A stretch of DNA of 64,000 nucleotides. Origin: Pseudoalteromonas luteoviolacea. Lineage in GTDB: Bacteria > Pseudomonadota > Gammaproteobacteria > Enterobacterales > Alteromonadaceae. The position numbers and the translations under genes are program-made. Each line of letters opens with the position of its first letter. Positions within the stretch are counted from its first letter, which is position 1. Under the pieces are notes generated by a model. It saw only the letters and a program-made list of their open reading frames with translations, was not told the DNA's origin and did not search any database. The stretch covers positions 1 through 64,000 of the forward strand of contig NZ_MAUJ01000013.1 of the NCBI RefSeq assembly GCF_001696455.1. The letters are read 5' to 3'. Of the stretch, positions 34,594 to 44,214 are shown piece after piece.

Positions 34594-36473
34594 GAATTGT
34601 GCTGCTGTTAATGTTGCTACTTACAGGCTTCAAAGCTTGGTCTAATATTACGGACCTACCCAGCACAGCGCAAAGTGCTTACCCACTTAATGCTCAATTT
34701 CGCCATGAAGCCGCAATTCCATTTAGCTATACGGTAAGCTCGCATAACAATATTAATGATTTACTTGCCAGCGATCCCGCTTGGCATCAACACGCTGCTG
34801 GCGCCCTCAACCTAGGGGAAGTAGATAATCAAGTATGGCTTAAAGTGGTATTAAGAAATGACAGCCTAGTTGAAATCCCTCTGTTACTCAGTATCAACAA
34901 TAACTTATTGGACCGCATTACAGCCTATATCATGCAGGCCAATCATGCCATTTTGACGTTAGACTTAGGGGATAGTAGGCCCCTTATGCAAAGGCCCATC
35001 AAGCATGAAGCGCAGTTGATCCCTTTAGAGATACCTGGAAAGACTCAAACCATTGTCTATTTAAACGTTCATCACCATGGTGCTTTAAATATCCCATTAA
35101 GCTTGTGGCATCCTGTTGAGTATTTAAAATACAAAAGTAAATTTAATCTTATATACGGCATACTTGCAGGATTCATTCTTGCCATGATAGCGACCAACTT
35201 CATGATGTATAGTTTTACTCGTCGTAAGTACTTTTTACATGGCACACTTTTACTGACCAGTGTGTGGCTATTGTTGGTGCACTTATATGGGTTTGGCTAT
35301 CGCTACTTATACACCGACTGGCAGTGGATGCAACAATATGGCCAAAGCATTTTAGTCCTGCTGTCAACACTGCTGCTTATCCCAATTCAGCGTAGTGACA
35401 TCTTACCCGTTACACCTTCAAATAATGTCGATAACAAACTTAAATACTTACTCCTCTTCGGCAGTATCATCACCATAACGTGCTCCCTACTGCCCATCTC
35501 GCTCGCAATGAAACTGGCCTATATCTTTTCCATCTCGATGGTCATCTACTTTTGTGTCATCACTCTCTTTGCTAAAGCGGATAAATTAAGCCATAAGCTA
35601 GTCGTTATAAGCGTTTACGCGTTACTACTTATATCACTGTGTTATCAATTTGGATTTGAATTGGGGATGCTTTCAGGTGCGTTACTGGAGCGTCCTGTCA
35701 CCTATTTATGTTCTCTGTTTCTTTGCATGTACGTAAGCTACATTTTAGCCAAACAGTATATTGCTGAGCGCGAAGCACATATCAAGCAGCAACAGCATAA
35801 ACTGGCTAGGACTCGCGCTGAAGATGCCCTACTCAAAGAAAAGCTGATCATTCAAGAGCAGGCCAGAGAGGACCTAGAAAGTAGTATTGACGAGCGAACT
35901 TTTGAATTGCAAGTGACGTTGCGTGAGTTGGAAGAGAAAAATCGCGAACTCGAAAAGCTCAATATGGAAGACCCACTCACCAAAGTTAAAAATCGACGTT
36001 ATTTTGATAAGCGACTCATGATGGAAGTGCGACGCTCTAGACGAGAGCAAACCATGTTGAGTGTCATCATGCTCGATATTGATCACTTTAAACGCGTCAA
36101 CGATGTTTATGGGCATTTGGCCGGGGACCATACAATTTGTGCATTTGCACAAAGCATACAGCAACATTTAAAACGGCCACATGATGAAGTCTTTCGTTAT
36201 GGTGGCGAGGAATTTGTGATTTTGCTACCCAATACCGATCAACAAGGCGCACAAGAGATAGCTGAACAGGTTCGTCAAACCGCTGCACAATGTGCTGTAA
36301 ACATTGCTGATTCCACGATTCGATTTACAACCAGCGCAGGGGTATACAGCGCCATAGCGACAGATACCCAAAACCCAACTATTTTTACCGATTTCGCCGA
36401 TAAGGCGCTTTACGAAGCTAAGCAGAAAGGGCGAAATTGCGTTTGTACGTACCAACACAAGCAGGAGACTTAA
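34590..36473 (+). CDS. 7TMR-DISM diguanylate cyclase
   Basis: A 627-residue inner-membrane enzyme predicted to make c-di-GMP. A signal peptide (1-19) precedes a periplasmic 7TMR-DISMED2-like sensor (about 30-170), seven membrane helices (about 185-390), a coiled coil (about 395-450) and a GGDEF domain (about 455-620). The active site GGEEF lies at 538-542, with DIDHFKRVND before it. RPHD at 529-532, five residues ahead of GGEEF, is a normal allosteric inhibition site, so product feedback is expected. It overlaps tatD by 4 bp and ends one base before hemB. Confidence 0.93.
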   Translation: MRIVLLLMLLLTGFKAWSNITDLPSTAQSAYPLNAQFRHEAAIPFSYTVSSHNNINDLLASDPAWHQHAAGALNLGEVDNQVWLKVVLRNDSLVEIPLLLSINNNLLDRITAYIMQANHAILTLDLGDSRPLMQRPIKHEAQLIPLEIPGKTQTIVYLNVHHHGALNIPLSLWHPVEYLKYKSKFNLIYGILAGFILAMIATNFMMYSFTRRKYFLHGTLLLTSVWLLLVHLYGFGYRYLYTDWQWMQQYGQSILVLLSTLLLIPIQRSDILPVTPSNNVDNKLKYLLLFGSIITITCSLLPISLAMKLAYIFSISMVIYFCVITLFAKADKLSHKLVVISVYALLLISLCYQFGFELGMLSGALLERPVTYLCSLFLCMYVSYILAKQYIAEREAHIKQQQHKLARTRAEDALLKEKLIIQEQAREDLESSIDERTFELQVTLRELEEKNRELEKLNMEDPLTKVKNRRYFDKRLMMEVRRSRREQTMLSVIMLDIDHFKRVNDVYGHLAGDHTICAFAQSIQQHLKRPHDEVFRYGGEEFVILLPNTDQQGAQEIAEQVRQTAAQCAVNIADSTIRFTTSAGVYSAIATDTQNPTIFTDFADKALYEAKQKGRNCVCTYQHKQET

Positions 36474-36474
36474 T

Positions 36475-37485
36475 GTGGCTCAATCAGGACTAGATCTTTT
36501 TCCTTACACACGCATGCGCCGCATGCGCCGTGATGACTTTTCGCGACGCTTAATGTGTGAAAACACCCTAACCGTTGCCGATCTAATCTATCCTGTCTTC
36601 GTTTTAGAAGGTAAAAACCGTCGCGAAGCGGTGCCATCTATGCCCGGAGTAGACCGTCTTTCTATTGATTTGCTGATTGAAGAAGCAATTCAACTTCAAA
36701 AATTGGGTGTGCCAGCAGTTGCAATTTTCCCAGTCACTCCTTCAGATAAAAAGTCACTCATGGCCGAGGAGGCATACAGTCCAGAGGGGCTAGCTCAACG
36801 TACTGTGAGAGCTTTAAAAGAGGCATGCCCTGAATTGGGTGTAATAACCGATGTCGCTTTAGACCCGTTCACAGTGCATGGTCAGGACGGTATTATCGAC
36901 GAAGAAGGATATGTTATTAATGATGTCACCACAGAGATTTTAATTAAACAGGCTTTATCTCACGCAGAGGCAGGCGCAGATGTGGTTGCACCTTCAGATA
37001 TGATGGACGGCCGCATCGGTGCGATCCGCGATGCCCTTGAAGAAGCCGGACATATCCATACTCGGATCATGGCCTACTCAGCAAAATACGCCTCAAGCTA
37101 CTATGGTCCTTTCAGAGACGCAGTAGGTTCAGCAGGTAACCTAAAAGGCGCTGATAAAAAGACGTACCAAATGGACCCAGCTAATTCAGATGAAGCGCTA
37201 CGTGAAGTAGCACTCGACCTACAAGAAGGCGCGGATATGGTCATGGTAAAACCTGGTATGCCTTACCTAGATATTGTCCGTAGAGTTAAAGACGAGTTTG
37301 GTGTGCCCACTTTTGCCTATCAAGTTAGTGGCGAATATGCGATGCACAAAGCTGCCATTGATAACGGCTGGTTAGCTGAAAAGCCGACGGTAATGGAGTC
37401 TTTGCTGGCATTTAAACGAGCAGGCGCTGACGGCATCCTGACTTACTTTGCTAAACAAGTCGCAATTTGGTTGAATGAAAAATAG
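36475..37485 (+). CDS. hemB: Delta-aminolevulinic acid dehydratase (porphobilinogen synthase)
   Basis: HemB joins two 5-aminolevulinate molecules to porphobilinogen in haem synthesis. The start is GTG at 36475, with GGAG upstream, one base after the previous stop. The 336 residues include the two active-site lysines, Lys204 in YSAKYASSYYGPF and Lys259 in MVKPGMPYLD (Schiff base). Where zinc-type enzymes carry a cysteine triad, this one reads DVALDPFTVHGQDG, so it is the magnesium-dependent type, as in Pseudomonas. Confidence 0.96.
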   Translation: MAQSGLDLFPYTRMRRMRRDDFSRRLMCENTLTVADLIYPVFVLEGKNRREAVPSMPGVDRLSIDLLIEEAIQLQKLGVPAVAIFPVTPSDKKSLMAEEAYSPEGLAQRTVRALKEACPELGVITDVALDPFTVHGQDGIIDEEGYVINDVTTEILIKQALSHAEAGADVVAPSDMMDGRIGAIRDALEEAGHIHTRIMAYSAKYASSYYGPFRDAVGSAGNLKGADKKTYQMDPANSDEALREVALDLQEGADMVMVKPGMPYLDIVRRVKDEFGVPTFAYQVSGEYAMHKAAIDNGWLAEKPTVMESLLAFKRAGADGILTYFAKQVAIWLNEK

Positions 37486-37500
37486 CGCATAGCTTGGCGT

Positions 37501-37531
37501 AAAAAGGAGCAATAACATTGCTCTTTTTTCG
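37501..37531 (+). terminator. Intrinsic terminator after hemB
   Basis: GAGCAAT-AAC-ATTGCTC with A-rich left flank and TTTTTTC on the right; it closes the ubiE-to-hemB run. Confidence 0.92.
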
Positions 37532-38133
37532 CTATATTACGACATCTAAATTTGCTCAAAAAGTTTCCCCCTTGCCTTAGCTCCTTTATCCCCAATGACC
37601 GTCTAGAACAGACTATATACTCTTCCTATAGATATACCCAATACTGCTTAGCAGGCCAAACTCGCTGCACACCATGGAACACAAAGAGGCCTAGCAATAA
37701 TTTCATCAATACCAAGCATACACAGAGATGGGTGTCTCCCTTCCATTGATGTCACTTAAACCAAGTCTAGTATGAGAGCTAAGTAGCAATGCGAAGATTA
37801 AGCGTTAAAGCCAAACCAAGAAAAAAGACTAATTTAAAAATGAAAAGATGAGTTTATAGGGCTTAAATAAAAGTTTCGCCTGATAGAGGTTTTGACAAAG
37901 AATAGTCAATGCACACACTAATTGAGTATTATCATCAGCTCAATAGGTAAGTATGCAATAAATCGATTTAGCGACAACGATACTCTATTTTGAACAACAA
38001 AGCGGGAGTTATTAAAGGGGTTATCTTACTTTAACTGCATCAAAGCTTATTATACTGGATTGATTTTTATGACTCAGGAAGCTGCCTTATACAGCTTTTA
38101 TTAGCATTATAATAAACCGATGTTTTTAATAGT
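37532..38133. other. 600-bp gene-free spacer
   Basis: Between the hemB terminator and the terminator of the next gene. Any reading frames are short and lack family features or ribosome binding sites. It may be the remains of lost sequence; I see no repeats or RNA structure strong enough to report. Confidence 0.55.
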
Positions 38134-38135
38134 AA

Positions 38136-38156
38136 AAAAGCGCCATAGGCGCTCTT
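38136..38156 (-). terminator. Intrinsic terminator of the small membrane protein gene
   Basis: Read on the minus strand: AGCGCC-TAT-GGCGCT followed by TTTTTT, directly after the stop codon at 38157. Confidence 0.88.
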
Positions 38157-38582
38157 TTATGCTTTCACTTGCGACGGCACTTCACCGATTAATTCACAGT
38201 CAAATAGTTTGGCCGCTTTCTGTATATCCTCTATATCAACAGACCAAAACAAGAACATCACTTTCTTTTTAGACTTTAGCTCCACAGATACGATGTTTGC
38301 ACCCAAGATCTTTGTCACTTTAATCGCAGCGATTTCATCATGATGCAAGTAATGCGTTTTTGATAAGTATTTATAACTAAAGCCCGCTCTATCAATGTGT
38401 ACATATCTTTTCTTCATTTGGATAAGCAGCAGCGAGGTAACTATAAACAGTGTACTTGCACCAACGATTAAATTGGCTACTTGCGAAACTCCAAAACTTG
38501 AAAATAATATATAGAATAATGCGGTTAGTAGTATTTGTATCGAATATACAAACCAGTTAATTCGCAAATTGATTGTCTTCAT
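38157..38582 (-). CDS. Small membrane protein with PH-like cytoplasmic domain
   Basis: The ATG at 38580-38582 has GGAGG five bases upstream and gives 141 residues (MKTINLRINWF...); an ATG four codons earlier is less well placed. Two membrane helices (about 10-60) are followed by a soluble part, YVHIDRAGFSYKYLSK then LHHDEIAAIKVTKI and VSVELKSKK. This beta pattern is like small bacterial PH (YdbT/DUF304-like) domains. No function is recognised. It lies alone between two AT-rich spacers. Confidence 0.7.
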   Translation of the reverse strand: MKTINLRINWFVYSIQILLTALFYILFSSFGVSQVANLIVGASTLFIVTSLLLIQMKKRYVHIDRAGFSYKYLSKTHYLHHDEIAAIKVTKILGANIVSVELKSKKKVMFLFWSVDIEDIQKAAKLFDCELIGEVPSQVKA

Positions 38583-39088
38583 GAGTACCTCCAAATTTTA
38601 CTCAACTCATCAACGTAATACTAATAGCGGGATATGATAAATTCGCACTGTCCCTAAATCAAGCATGAAAGTCTTTTTTTCTTCAATAATATATCAATTG
38701 CAATGAATCCGAATACTTTTATGAATTCTTGCATAAATCACTAAAACAAAATAAAAGCCCTTTAAAATTAAACAATTAAGTAAAGAAATGTAAATTCATA
38801 AAAAATATCTTTAACCAAATACAATAGGTTAACAATTGCAAATAATTTCATTTATTGAAACAAAGCTAATCATTTCATGAACTTATAAAATAATGATATT
38901 TTTGAGTAATATTATTTATAAATAAAAGAGTATAAAACATGGTAAAACCATATTTTGGTACTAAAAATAAATATAAAATCCAAACTTTATAATGATTTAT
39001 TTAAAATAAGAAATTAAACATAAACGTTTTGTTAGGTGGTGACTTGAAGCGTCAGAATTGCAAAATTTGGCATATAAAGTTTAGACAT
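38583..39088. other. AT-rich gene-free spacer
   Basis: About 500 bp of strikingly AT-rich DNA, clearly richer in A and T than the flanking genes, with many short A and T tracts. It contains no supported gene. It holds the promoter of the small membrane protein and may be bound by nucleoid proteins such as H-NS. Confidence 0.6.
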
Positions 39089-39117
39089 AAAAAAACCGCC
39101 TTTCGGCGGTTTTTTAA
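39089..39117. terminator. Intrinsic terminator of fusA2
   Basis: AAAAAACCGCC-TTTC-GGCGGTTTTTT, symmetric, so active on both strands; it lies about 20 bp after the fusA2 stop. Confidence 0.93.
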
Positions 39118-39138
39118 AAAGTCAGCTTAAGTAATAAA

Positions 39139-41226
39139 TTACTTAGCAGCTTTCTTTTCTTTCTCTGCAGCGATTACCGCGTCAGCAACGTTTTGCGGAC
39201 ATGGTGCATAGTGAGCGAATTCCATTGAGAACTGACCACGACCAGACGTGATAGTACGTAGGTGACCAATGTATCCGAACATTTCAGATAGAGGTACTTC
39301 ACCCTTGATACGAACGCCCATTGCGCCAGCTTCTTGGTCTTTGATCATACCACGACGACGGTTAAGGTCACCGATTACGTCACCTACGTTGTCATCTGGC
39401 GTGAACACGTCAACTTTCATGATTGGCTCAAGAAGTTGTGCACCCGCTTTAGGGATAGACTGACGGAAAGCGCCTTTAGCAGCGATTTCGAATGCGATTG
39501 CTGATGAGTCAACTGCGTGGAAACCACCGTCGAATAGCTCAACTTCAACGTCTAGTACAGGGAAGCCAGCTAGAACACCTTCTTCCATCATTGACTTGAA
39601 GCCTTTCTCAACTGCAGGCCAGAATTCTTTAGGTACGTTACCACCAACAACTGAAGATGAGAACGTGAAACCAGAACCAATTTCGCCAGGCTTGATGCGG
39701 TAGTCGATCTTACCGAACTGACCAGAACCACCAGACTGCTTCTTGTGCGTGTAGCTGTCTTCAACTTCTTGCGTGATAGTTTCACGGTAAGCAACCTGAG
39801 GCTGACCAACAACTAGCTCAACGCCGTAAGTACGCTTAAGGATGTCTACCTTGATGTCTAGGTGAAGCTCACCCATACCTTTAAGGATAGTTTCACCTGA
39901 ATCTTCGTCAGTCTCAACCTGGAATGACGGATCTTCTGCAACCATCTTACCGATAGCGATACCCATCTTCTCGTTACCACCTTTATCTTTAGGTGCAACA
40001 GCGATAGAGATTACCGGATCAGGGAAGATCATCGCTTCTAGAGTACATTCGTGCTTAGGATCACATAGAGTGTGACCAGTTTGAACGTTCTTCATACCTA
40101 CAACTGCGATGATGTCACCAGCTTGTGCTTCAGTAAGTTCGTTACGCTCGTCTGCTTGCATCTCAACCATACGGCCGATACGCTCAGTTTTACCAGTTGC
40201 AGAGTTAAGGATTGTGTCACCCTTCTTCATGCGACCAGCGTAGATACGGATGAACGTAAGTGCACCGAAACGGTCGTCCATGATTTTGAACGCAAGCGCT
40301 TTTAGTGGCTCTTCAGCGTCAACTGTCGCTACTTCACCAGTAGGCTCACCTGTTTCAGGATCAGTTAGAGGCTGAGGGTCAACTTCAGTTGGAGAAGGTA
40401 GGTAATCAACAACTGCGTCTAGTACTAGTTGCATACCTTTGTTCTTGAATGCAGAACCACAGAAAGTTGGGAAGAAAGCAAGGTCACGTGTACCTTTACG
40501 GATACAAGCTTTGATTTGCTCTAGTGAAGGAGTTTCACCTTCCATGTATGCTTCCATTAGGTCGTCGTCTTGCTCAACAGCAGACTCAACTAGCATCTCA
40601 TGGTACTCTTCAACTTTCTCAACCATGTCAGCTGGAACGTCAGTGATTTCGTAGTTTTCTGGTAGGCCAGTCTCGTCCCAGATGTATGCTTTCTTTTCTA
40701 GTACGTCAACAACACCTGTGAACTGATCTTCGATACCGATTGGAAGAGTCATAACTAGAGGGTTTGCGCCAAGTACTTTTTCTACTTGACCTACTACGCG
40801 GTAGAAGTCTGCACCCATACGGTCTAGTTTGTTTACGAAGATACAACGTGCAACTTCTGATTCGTTCGCATAACGCCAGTTAGTTTCTGACTGTGGCTCA
40901 ACACCACCAGAACCACAGAATACACCGATACCGCCGTCTAGTACTTTAAGTGAACGGTAAACTTCAACTGTGAAGTCAACGTGTCCAGGAGTATCGATAA
41001 CGTTTAAACGGTGGCCTTTCCACTCACAAGTAACAGCTGCTGACTGGATAGTAATACCACGCTCTGCTTCCTGTTCCATGAAGTCAGTAGTTGACTCACC
41101 ATCGTGTACTTCACCAGTTTTGTGAATCTTACCAGTAAGCTTAAGAATACGCTCAGTGGTAGTAGTTTTACCCGCATCAACGTGCGCGAAAATACCAATG
41201 TTTCTGTATTTCGATAAATCTGCCAT
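39139..41226 (-). CDS. fusA2: Elongation factor G 2
   Basis: A translational GTPase of 695 residues with EF-G domains I-V. GTPase motifs are AHVDAGKTTTTERIL (G1), RGITIQSAA (G2), DTPGHVDF (G3) and NKLDRMGA (G4). The N-terminus (MADLSKYRNIGIFAHVDAG) and 695-residue length match the second EF-G of Vibrio and Shewanella rather than the EF-G of the str operon (MARTTPIERYRNIG). It stands alone, not next to rpsL-rpsG-tuf. The gene uses a narrow set of codons, as highly expressed genes do. EF-G2 paralogues differ in their split between translocation and ribosome recycling; which this one does is not shown. Confidence 0.92.
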   Translation of the reverse strand: MADLSKYRNIGIFAHVDAGKTTTTERILKLTGKIHKTGEVHDGESTTDFMEQEAERGITIQSAAVTCEWKGHRLNVIDTPGHVDFTVEVYRSLKVLDGGIGVFCGSGGVEPQSETNWRYANESEVARCIFVNKLDRMGADFYRVVGQVEKVLGANPLVMTLPIGIEDQFTGVVDVLEKKAYIWDETGLPENYEITDVPADMVEKVEEYHEMLVESAVEQDDDLMEAYMEGETPSLEQIKACIRKGTRDLAFFPTFCGSAFKNKGMQLVLDAVVDYLPSPTEVDPQPLTDPETGEPTGEVATVDAEEPLKALAFKIMDDRFGALTFIRIYAGRMKKGDTILNSATGKTERIGRMVEMQADERNELTEAQAGDIIAVVGMKNVQTGHTLCDPKHECTLEAMIFPDPVISIAVAPKDKGGNEKMGIAIGKMVAEDPSFQVETDEDSGETILKGMGELHLDIKVDILKRTYGVELVVGQPQVAYRETITQEVEDSYTHKKQSGGSGQFGKIDYRIKPGEIGSGFTFSSSVVGGNVPKEFWPAVEKGFKSMMEEGVLAGFPVLDVEVELFDGGFHAVDSSAIAFEIAAKGAFRQSIPKAGAQLLEPIMKVDVFTPDDNVGDVIGDLNRRRGMIKDQEAGAMGVRIKGEVPLSEMFGYIGHLRTITSGRGQFSMEFAHYAPCPQNVADAVIAAEKEKKAAK

Positions 41227-41389
41227 TGTTTTACTCTATTTAAAGTAGAAAAATTATTCGGCGGGAGTATATCACCTCTTTGGGCGAACATCATCCTTGA
41301 AGTCGATTAAAATGCAGTCAATTTGCAATTAAAACGCATTCATTGCCGTATTGCATTGTTGAACTGAGCAAAATAAGCCAAATAAAGGC

Positions 41390-42178
41390 CTAATCGCCGT
41401 CAATGATGTCACCGACTTGACCAAGTACCGAGCCTTCACCTTGTCGGCTGCCGCCTTGCTTAGGCGCACATTCAAGCACTCTATCCGCCAGTCTCGAGAA
41501 CGGTAAGCTCTGGATCCAAACAGTGCCGTGGCCACGTAAAGTGGCTAAAAACAACCCTTCACCACCAAAGAACATACTCTTGAGACCTTTAACACGCTCA
41601 ATATCAAACTCAATGCCTTCACTGAAGCCAACAACACAGCCGGTGTCGACTTTGAGCGTCTCGCCATTGAGCTGTTTTTCTACAATCGTACCGCCAGCAT
41701 GCGCAAAGGCCATACCATCACCTTGTAGGTGCTCTAAAATAAACCCTTCTCCACCAAAGAACCCCGCACCCAGTTTACGCTGAAATGCGATATCGACTTT
41801 TGTGCCAAGCGCAGCACATAAAAATGAGTCTTTTTGTAGATATACAGATTCACCTAACGTAGACATATCCAGTGCTAAAATTGAGCCTGGAAACGGGGCC
41901 GCAAAAGCCACTCGCTTCTTACCACTGCCTTCATTTGTAAAGTGCGTCATAAACAACGACTCGCCACTGATCAAACGCTTACCGGCGCTGAATAACTTAC
42001 TCATGAATCCTTGGTCAACGTCCGCGCCGTCGCCCATTTTGGCTTCAAAACTAATGCCATCTTGCATATAGTTCATCGCACCGGCTTCAGCAATCACCGT
42101 TTCATTTGGGTCTAGTTCAACTTCAACCATTTGCATAGACTCACCGATGATCTCATAGTCAATTTCATGGCAACGCAT
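41390..42178 (-). CDS. AIM24/TIGR00266 family protein
   Basis: A 262-residue cytoplasmic protein of the AIM24 family (TIGR00266), built of repeated beta-sandwich turns. The FFGGEGFILEHLQGDGMAF and FFGGEGLFLATLRGHGTVW repeats, about 60 residues apart, are typical, as are DPNETVIAEAGAMNYM near the start. The bacterial role is not established; the yeast relative is mitochondrial. The C-terminal tail after LECAPKQGG is short and flexible. The gene appears to be a single transcription unit. Confidence 0.85.
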   Translation of the reverse strand: MRCHEIDYEIIGESMQMVEVELDPNETVIAEAGAMNYMQDGISFEAKMGDGADVDQGFMSKLFSAGKRLISGESLFMTHFTNEGSGKKRVAFAAPFPGSILALDMSTLGESVYLQKDSFLCAALGTKVDIAFQRKLGAGFFGGEGFILEHLQGDGMAFAHAGGTIVEKQLNGETLKVDTGCVVGFSEGIEFDIERVKGLKSMFFGGEGLFLATLRGHGTVWIQSLPFSRLADRVLECAPKQGGSRQGEGSVLGQVGDIIDGD

Positions 42179-42286
42179 AACACTCTCCTTTTTATCTATT
42201 TGCTTTGTAACCGATCTGCTTTCAAAGATAGTTCAGTTCTCAGAACTTTATATGACATCAAATCAGCACTTAAGTTTGAAAATGGG

Positions 42287-43588
42287 TTAAAACCAGATAA
42301 ATAGCCCAAGGATCACCGCTACCCCCAGCAATGGTACACACACGGTTAAAACAGCCAATGGCCAGTAGGCATCTTGATGCTTTTCACCACATATTGCCCT
42401 TACAGTCGTCACCACATAGCCATTGTGCGGTAATGTATCTAGCGCCCCAGAGCTGATGGCAACCACCCGGTGTAATTGATTCGCATCCACGCCCAAGTCC
42501 ATATAATGCGGTGCCACAAGCGGTAAAGCGATGGCCTGACCGCCTGATGCGGAGCCAGTTAAAGCTGCAATCACACTCACAGCTATTGCCGCTCCCACCA
42601 ACTCATTACCAGGGATAGAAGTCATCAGCGCCACAGCCTCTTGGAAAGCAGGCGTCCCTTTGGCTACCGCTCCAAATCCCACTACGGCTGCAGTATTACC
42701 AATAGCAACTAATGCCCCTGTAGTACCTAAATTAATCGCTTGGGACAGGTTCTTAAAATGTGTGTAGTTCACAATGAAAATAGCCAAGACACCACCGAGT
42801 AACGCGACAATCAGCGCGCTTTGCTGCAATTGCTCATGCAAAAAAAACGATAAAAGAAGTACTACCAAAAGTGGAATTAAACCTGTTACGGGGTGAGGCA
42901 AACGGCGCTTATCTTCGATTGGGTCTCCCTCTCTTGCCATAAAGTGCTCACCGTTACGCACCGCTTTTTGAATCATTTTTACTAGCAAAAAGTATCCGAG
43001 GAATGCCATAAAGAGCGCCACAATTAAACTCTCTTGCCACGCAGCATAAGGCGAGGTACCGAGGTATTTAATGGGTATCCAGTTTTGGATCTCAGGTGAA
43101 CCCGCCGATGTCATCGTGAATGTAACAGATCCAAAAGCGAGTACAGCAGGAATGAATCGACGTGGTAGATTGGCATCTTTAAATAAACTTAATGCCATAG
43201 GGTAAACAGAAAATGCCACAATAAACACACTGACTCCGCCATAAGTCAGTAGCGCACACGCTAATACAATCGCAAAAACCGCATGCTTCATGCCTATTTT
43301 GTCGGTAATGTAACGGGCAATCGCATCTGCAGCACCTGTATCTTCCATAAACTTACCAAACAAAGAACCCAACAAAAACATAAAGAACCAAGCCTGGATA
43401 AAGCCACTAAACCCCGCCATATACAAAGTGACAAAGTCTTGCCCCGATACATCATTAAATAGCGAAAACCCACTGCTCATAGCGACCAAGAGCGCGCACA
43501 AGGGCGCAGAGATAAACAAGCTCATACCACGTAAAGTGAGCCAAATCAGTCCAGCCAGTGCGACGATTAACCCCAATGTACTGACCAT
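42287..43588 (-). CDS. GntP-family permease
   Basis: A 433-residue inner-membrane transporter with about 12 hydrophobic helices. GALDTLPHNGYVVTTVRAICGE near 380-400 and GSASGGQAIALPLVAPHYM are the usual marks of the GntP/CitMHS-like proton symporters for gluconate, hydroxybutyrate or related organic acids. The exact substrate cannot be read from sequence. It is transcribed away from the sRNA array; no enzyme for a substrate lies next to it. Confidence 0.85.
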   Translation of the reverse strand: MVSTLGLIVALAGLIWLTLRGMSLFISAPLCALLVAMSSGFSLFNDVSGQDFVTLYMAGFSGFIQAWFFMFLLGSLFGKFMEDTGAADAIARYITDKIGMKHAVFAIVLACALLTYGGVSVFIVAFSVYPMALSLFKDANLPRRFIPAVLAFGSVTFTMTSAGSPEIQNWIPIKYLGTSPYAAWQESLIVALFMAFLGYFLLVKMIQKAVRNGEHFMAREGDPIEDKRRLPHPVTGLIPLLVVLLLSFFLHEQLQQSALIVALLGGVLAIFIVNYTHFKNLSQAINLGTTGALVAIGNTAAVVGFGAVAKGTPAFQEAVALMTSIPGNELVGAAIAVSVIAALTGSASGGQAIALPLVAPHYMDLGVDANQLHRVVAISSGALDTLPHNGYVVTTVRAICGEKHQDAYWPLAVLTVCVPLLGVAVILGLFIWF

Positions 43589-43750
43589 TAAACCACCTTT
43601 TTTGTTATTTTTATGTAACTGTTATACGCCGAAATAGACTCGAAATAAAGTTTACAACCAAGGAATGGCAGCCAAACACATGGCTAAAAGGCGATTTCCG
43701 TTTCATATTCTTGCAGCCTGAAATAAAAACGAATTTCACAAAAAATTAAA

Positions 43751-43810
43751 TGAGAATTATTTTCAAAAACATATTGACACCAGAGCAAATGTTATTGATA
43801 ATCAATCTCA
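43751..43810 (+). promoter_or_regulatory. Promoter and two Fur boxes of sRNA copy 1
   Basis: TTGACA at 43774-43779 and GATAAT at 43797-43802 are 17 bp apart. TGAGAATTATTTTCA (43751-43765) matches the 7-1-7 Fur box TGATAATnATTATCA at 12 of 14 arm positions. TGATAATCAATCTCA (43796-43810) covers the -10 box and start site and also matches at 12 of 14. Transcription should begin near 43809. Confidence 0.85.
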
Positions 43811-44022
43811 ACAAAGTAAGTGACGGTTTATTTTGTTGAAGTACTCTAATTTGTTTCTCGACCCTGAAACACGTTGAGCGAACGTTACACGCTAGGTTTA
43901 AGCAGGTTATTTTACGCCCCTAAAGTAACATGCAATTACCGACTATTTTACTTGCTACATTGCTCATATCAGTGACGGTAGATATGAACGCTAAAAGCCC
44001 GCTTGACCCGCGGGCTTTTCTA
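43809..44022 (+). ncRNA. Fur-regulated RyhB-like small RNA, copy 1
   Basis: A predicted transcript of about 214 nt, non-coding. In order: a 5' hairpin made by CAACAAA with TTTGTTG; a hairpin GTTTC (43853-43857) / GAAAC (43866-43870) with loop TCGACCCT; a hairpin GTTATTTTA (43906-43914) / TAAAGTAAC (43921-43929) with loop CGCCCC; an unpaired conserved stretch carrying ACATTGCTCATAT (43957-43969); a hairpin TCATATC/GATATGA; and a terminator (43993-44022). The ACATTGCTCA stretch and the CCTGAAA-CACG block resemble E. coli RyhB. Role in repressing iron-using proteins during iron limitation is inferred. Confidence 0.8.
43993..44022 (+). terminator. Intrinsic terminator of sRNA copy 1
   Basis: AAAAGCCCGC (43993-44002) pairs with GCGGGCTTTT (44010-44019), then CTATTT. 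Confidence 0.92.
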
Positions 44023-44154
44023 TTTCCGAACCTCAGATTTACCCATACACCCAGTACACTGCCTAGGTACATGATTAAGTATCACTGAATCTATATCCTC
44101 TTAAACGAGCACTTTTAAACACCTTCAGACTTTTTCATCAGCAGTAATTACAAA

Positions 44155-44214
44155 TGAGAACTATTTTCAAAAAAATATTGACACAGATCAAAATACAATT
44201 GATAATCAATCTCA
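44155..44214 (+). promoter_or_regulatory. Promoter and two Fur boxes of sRNA copy 2
   Basis: TTGACA at 44178-44183 and GATAAT at 44201-44206, 17 bp apart. Fur-like boxes are TGAGAACTATTTTCA (44155-44169) and TGATAATCAATCTCA (44200-44214). The second box is identical in all three copies; the first differs from copies 1 and 3 only at its central base. Start expected near 44213. Confidence 0.85.

Noticed and set aside
37532..38133. 65-codon frame at 37552-37749 as a gene
   Set aside because: No ribosome binding site, no signal, odd composition, and it lies just after a strong terminator.
38940..38995. Tiny frame MVKPYFGTK... in the AT-rich spacer
   Set aside because: Only 17 codons, no ribosome binding site, no sign of conservation.
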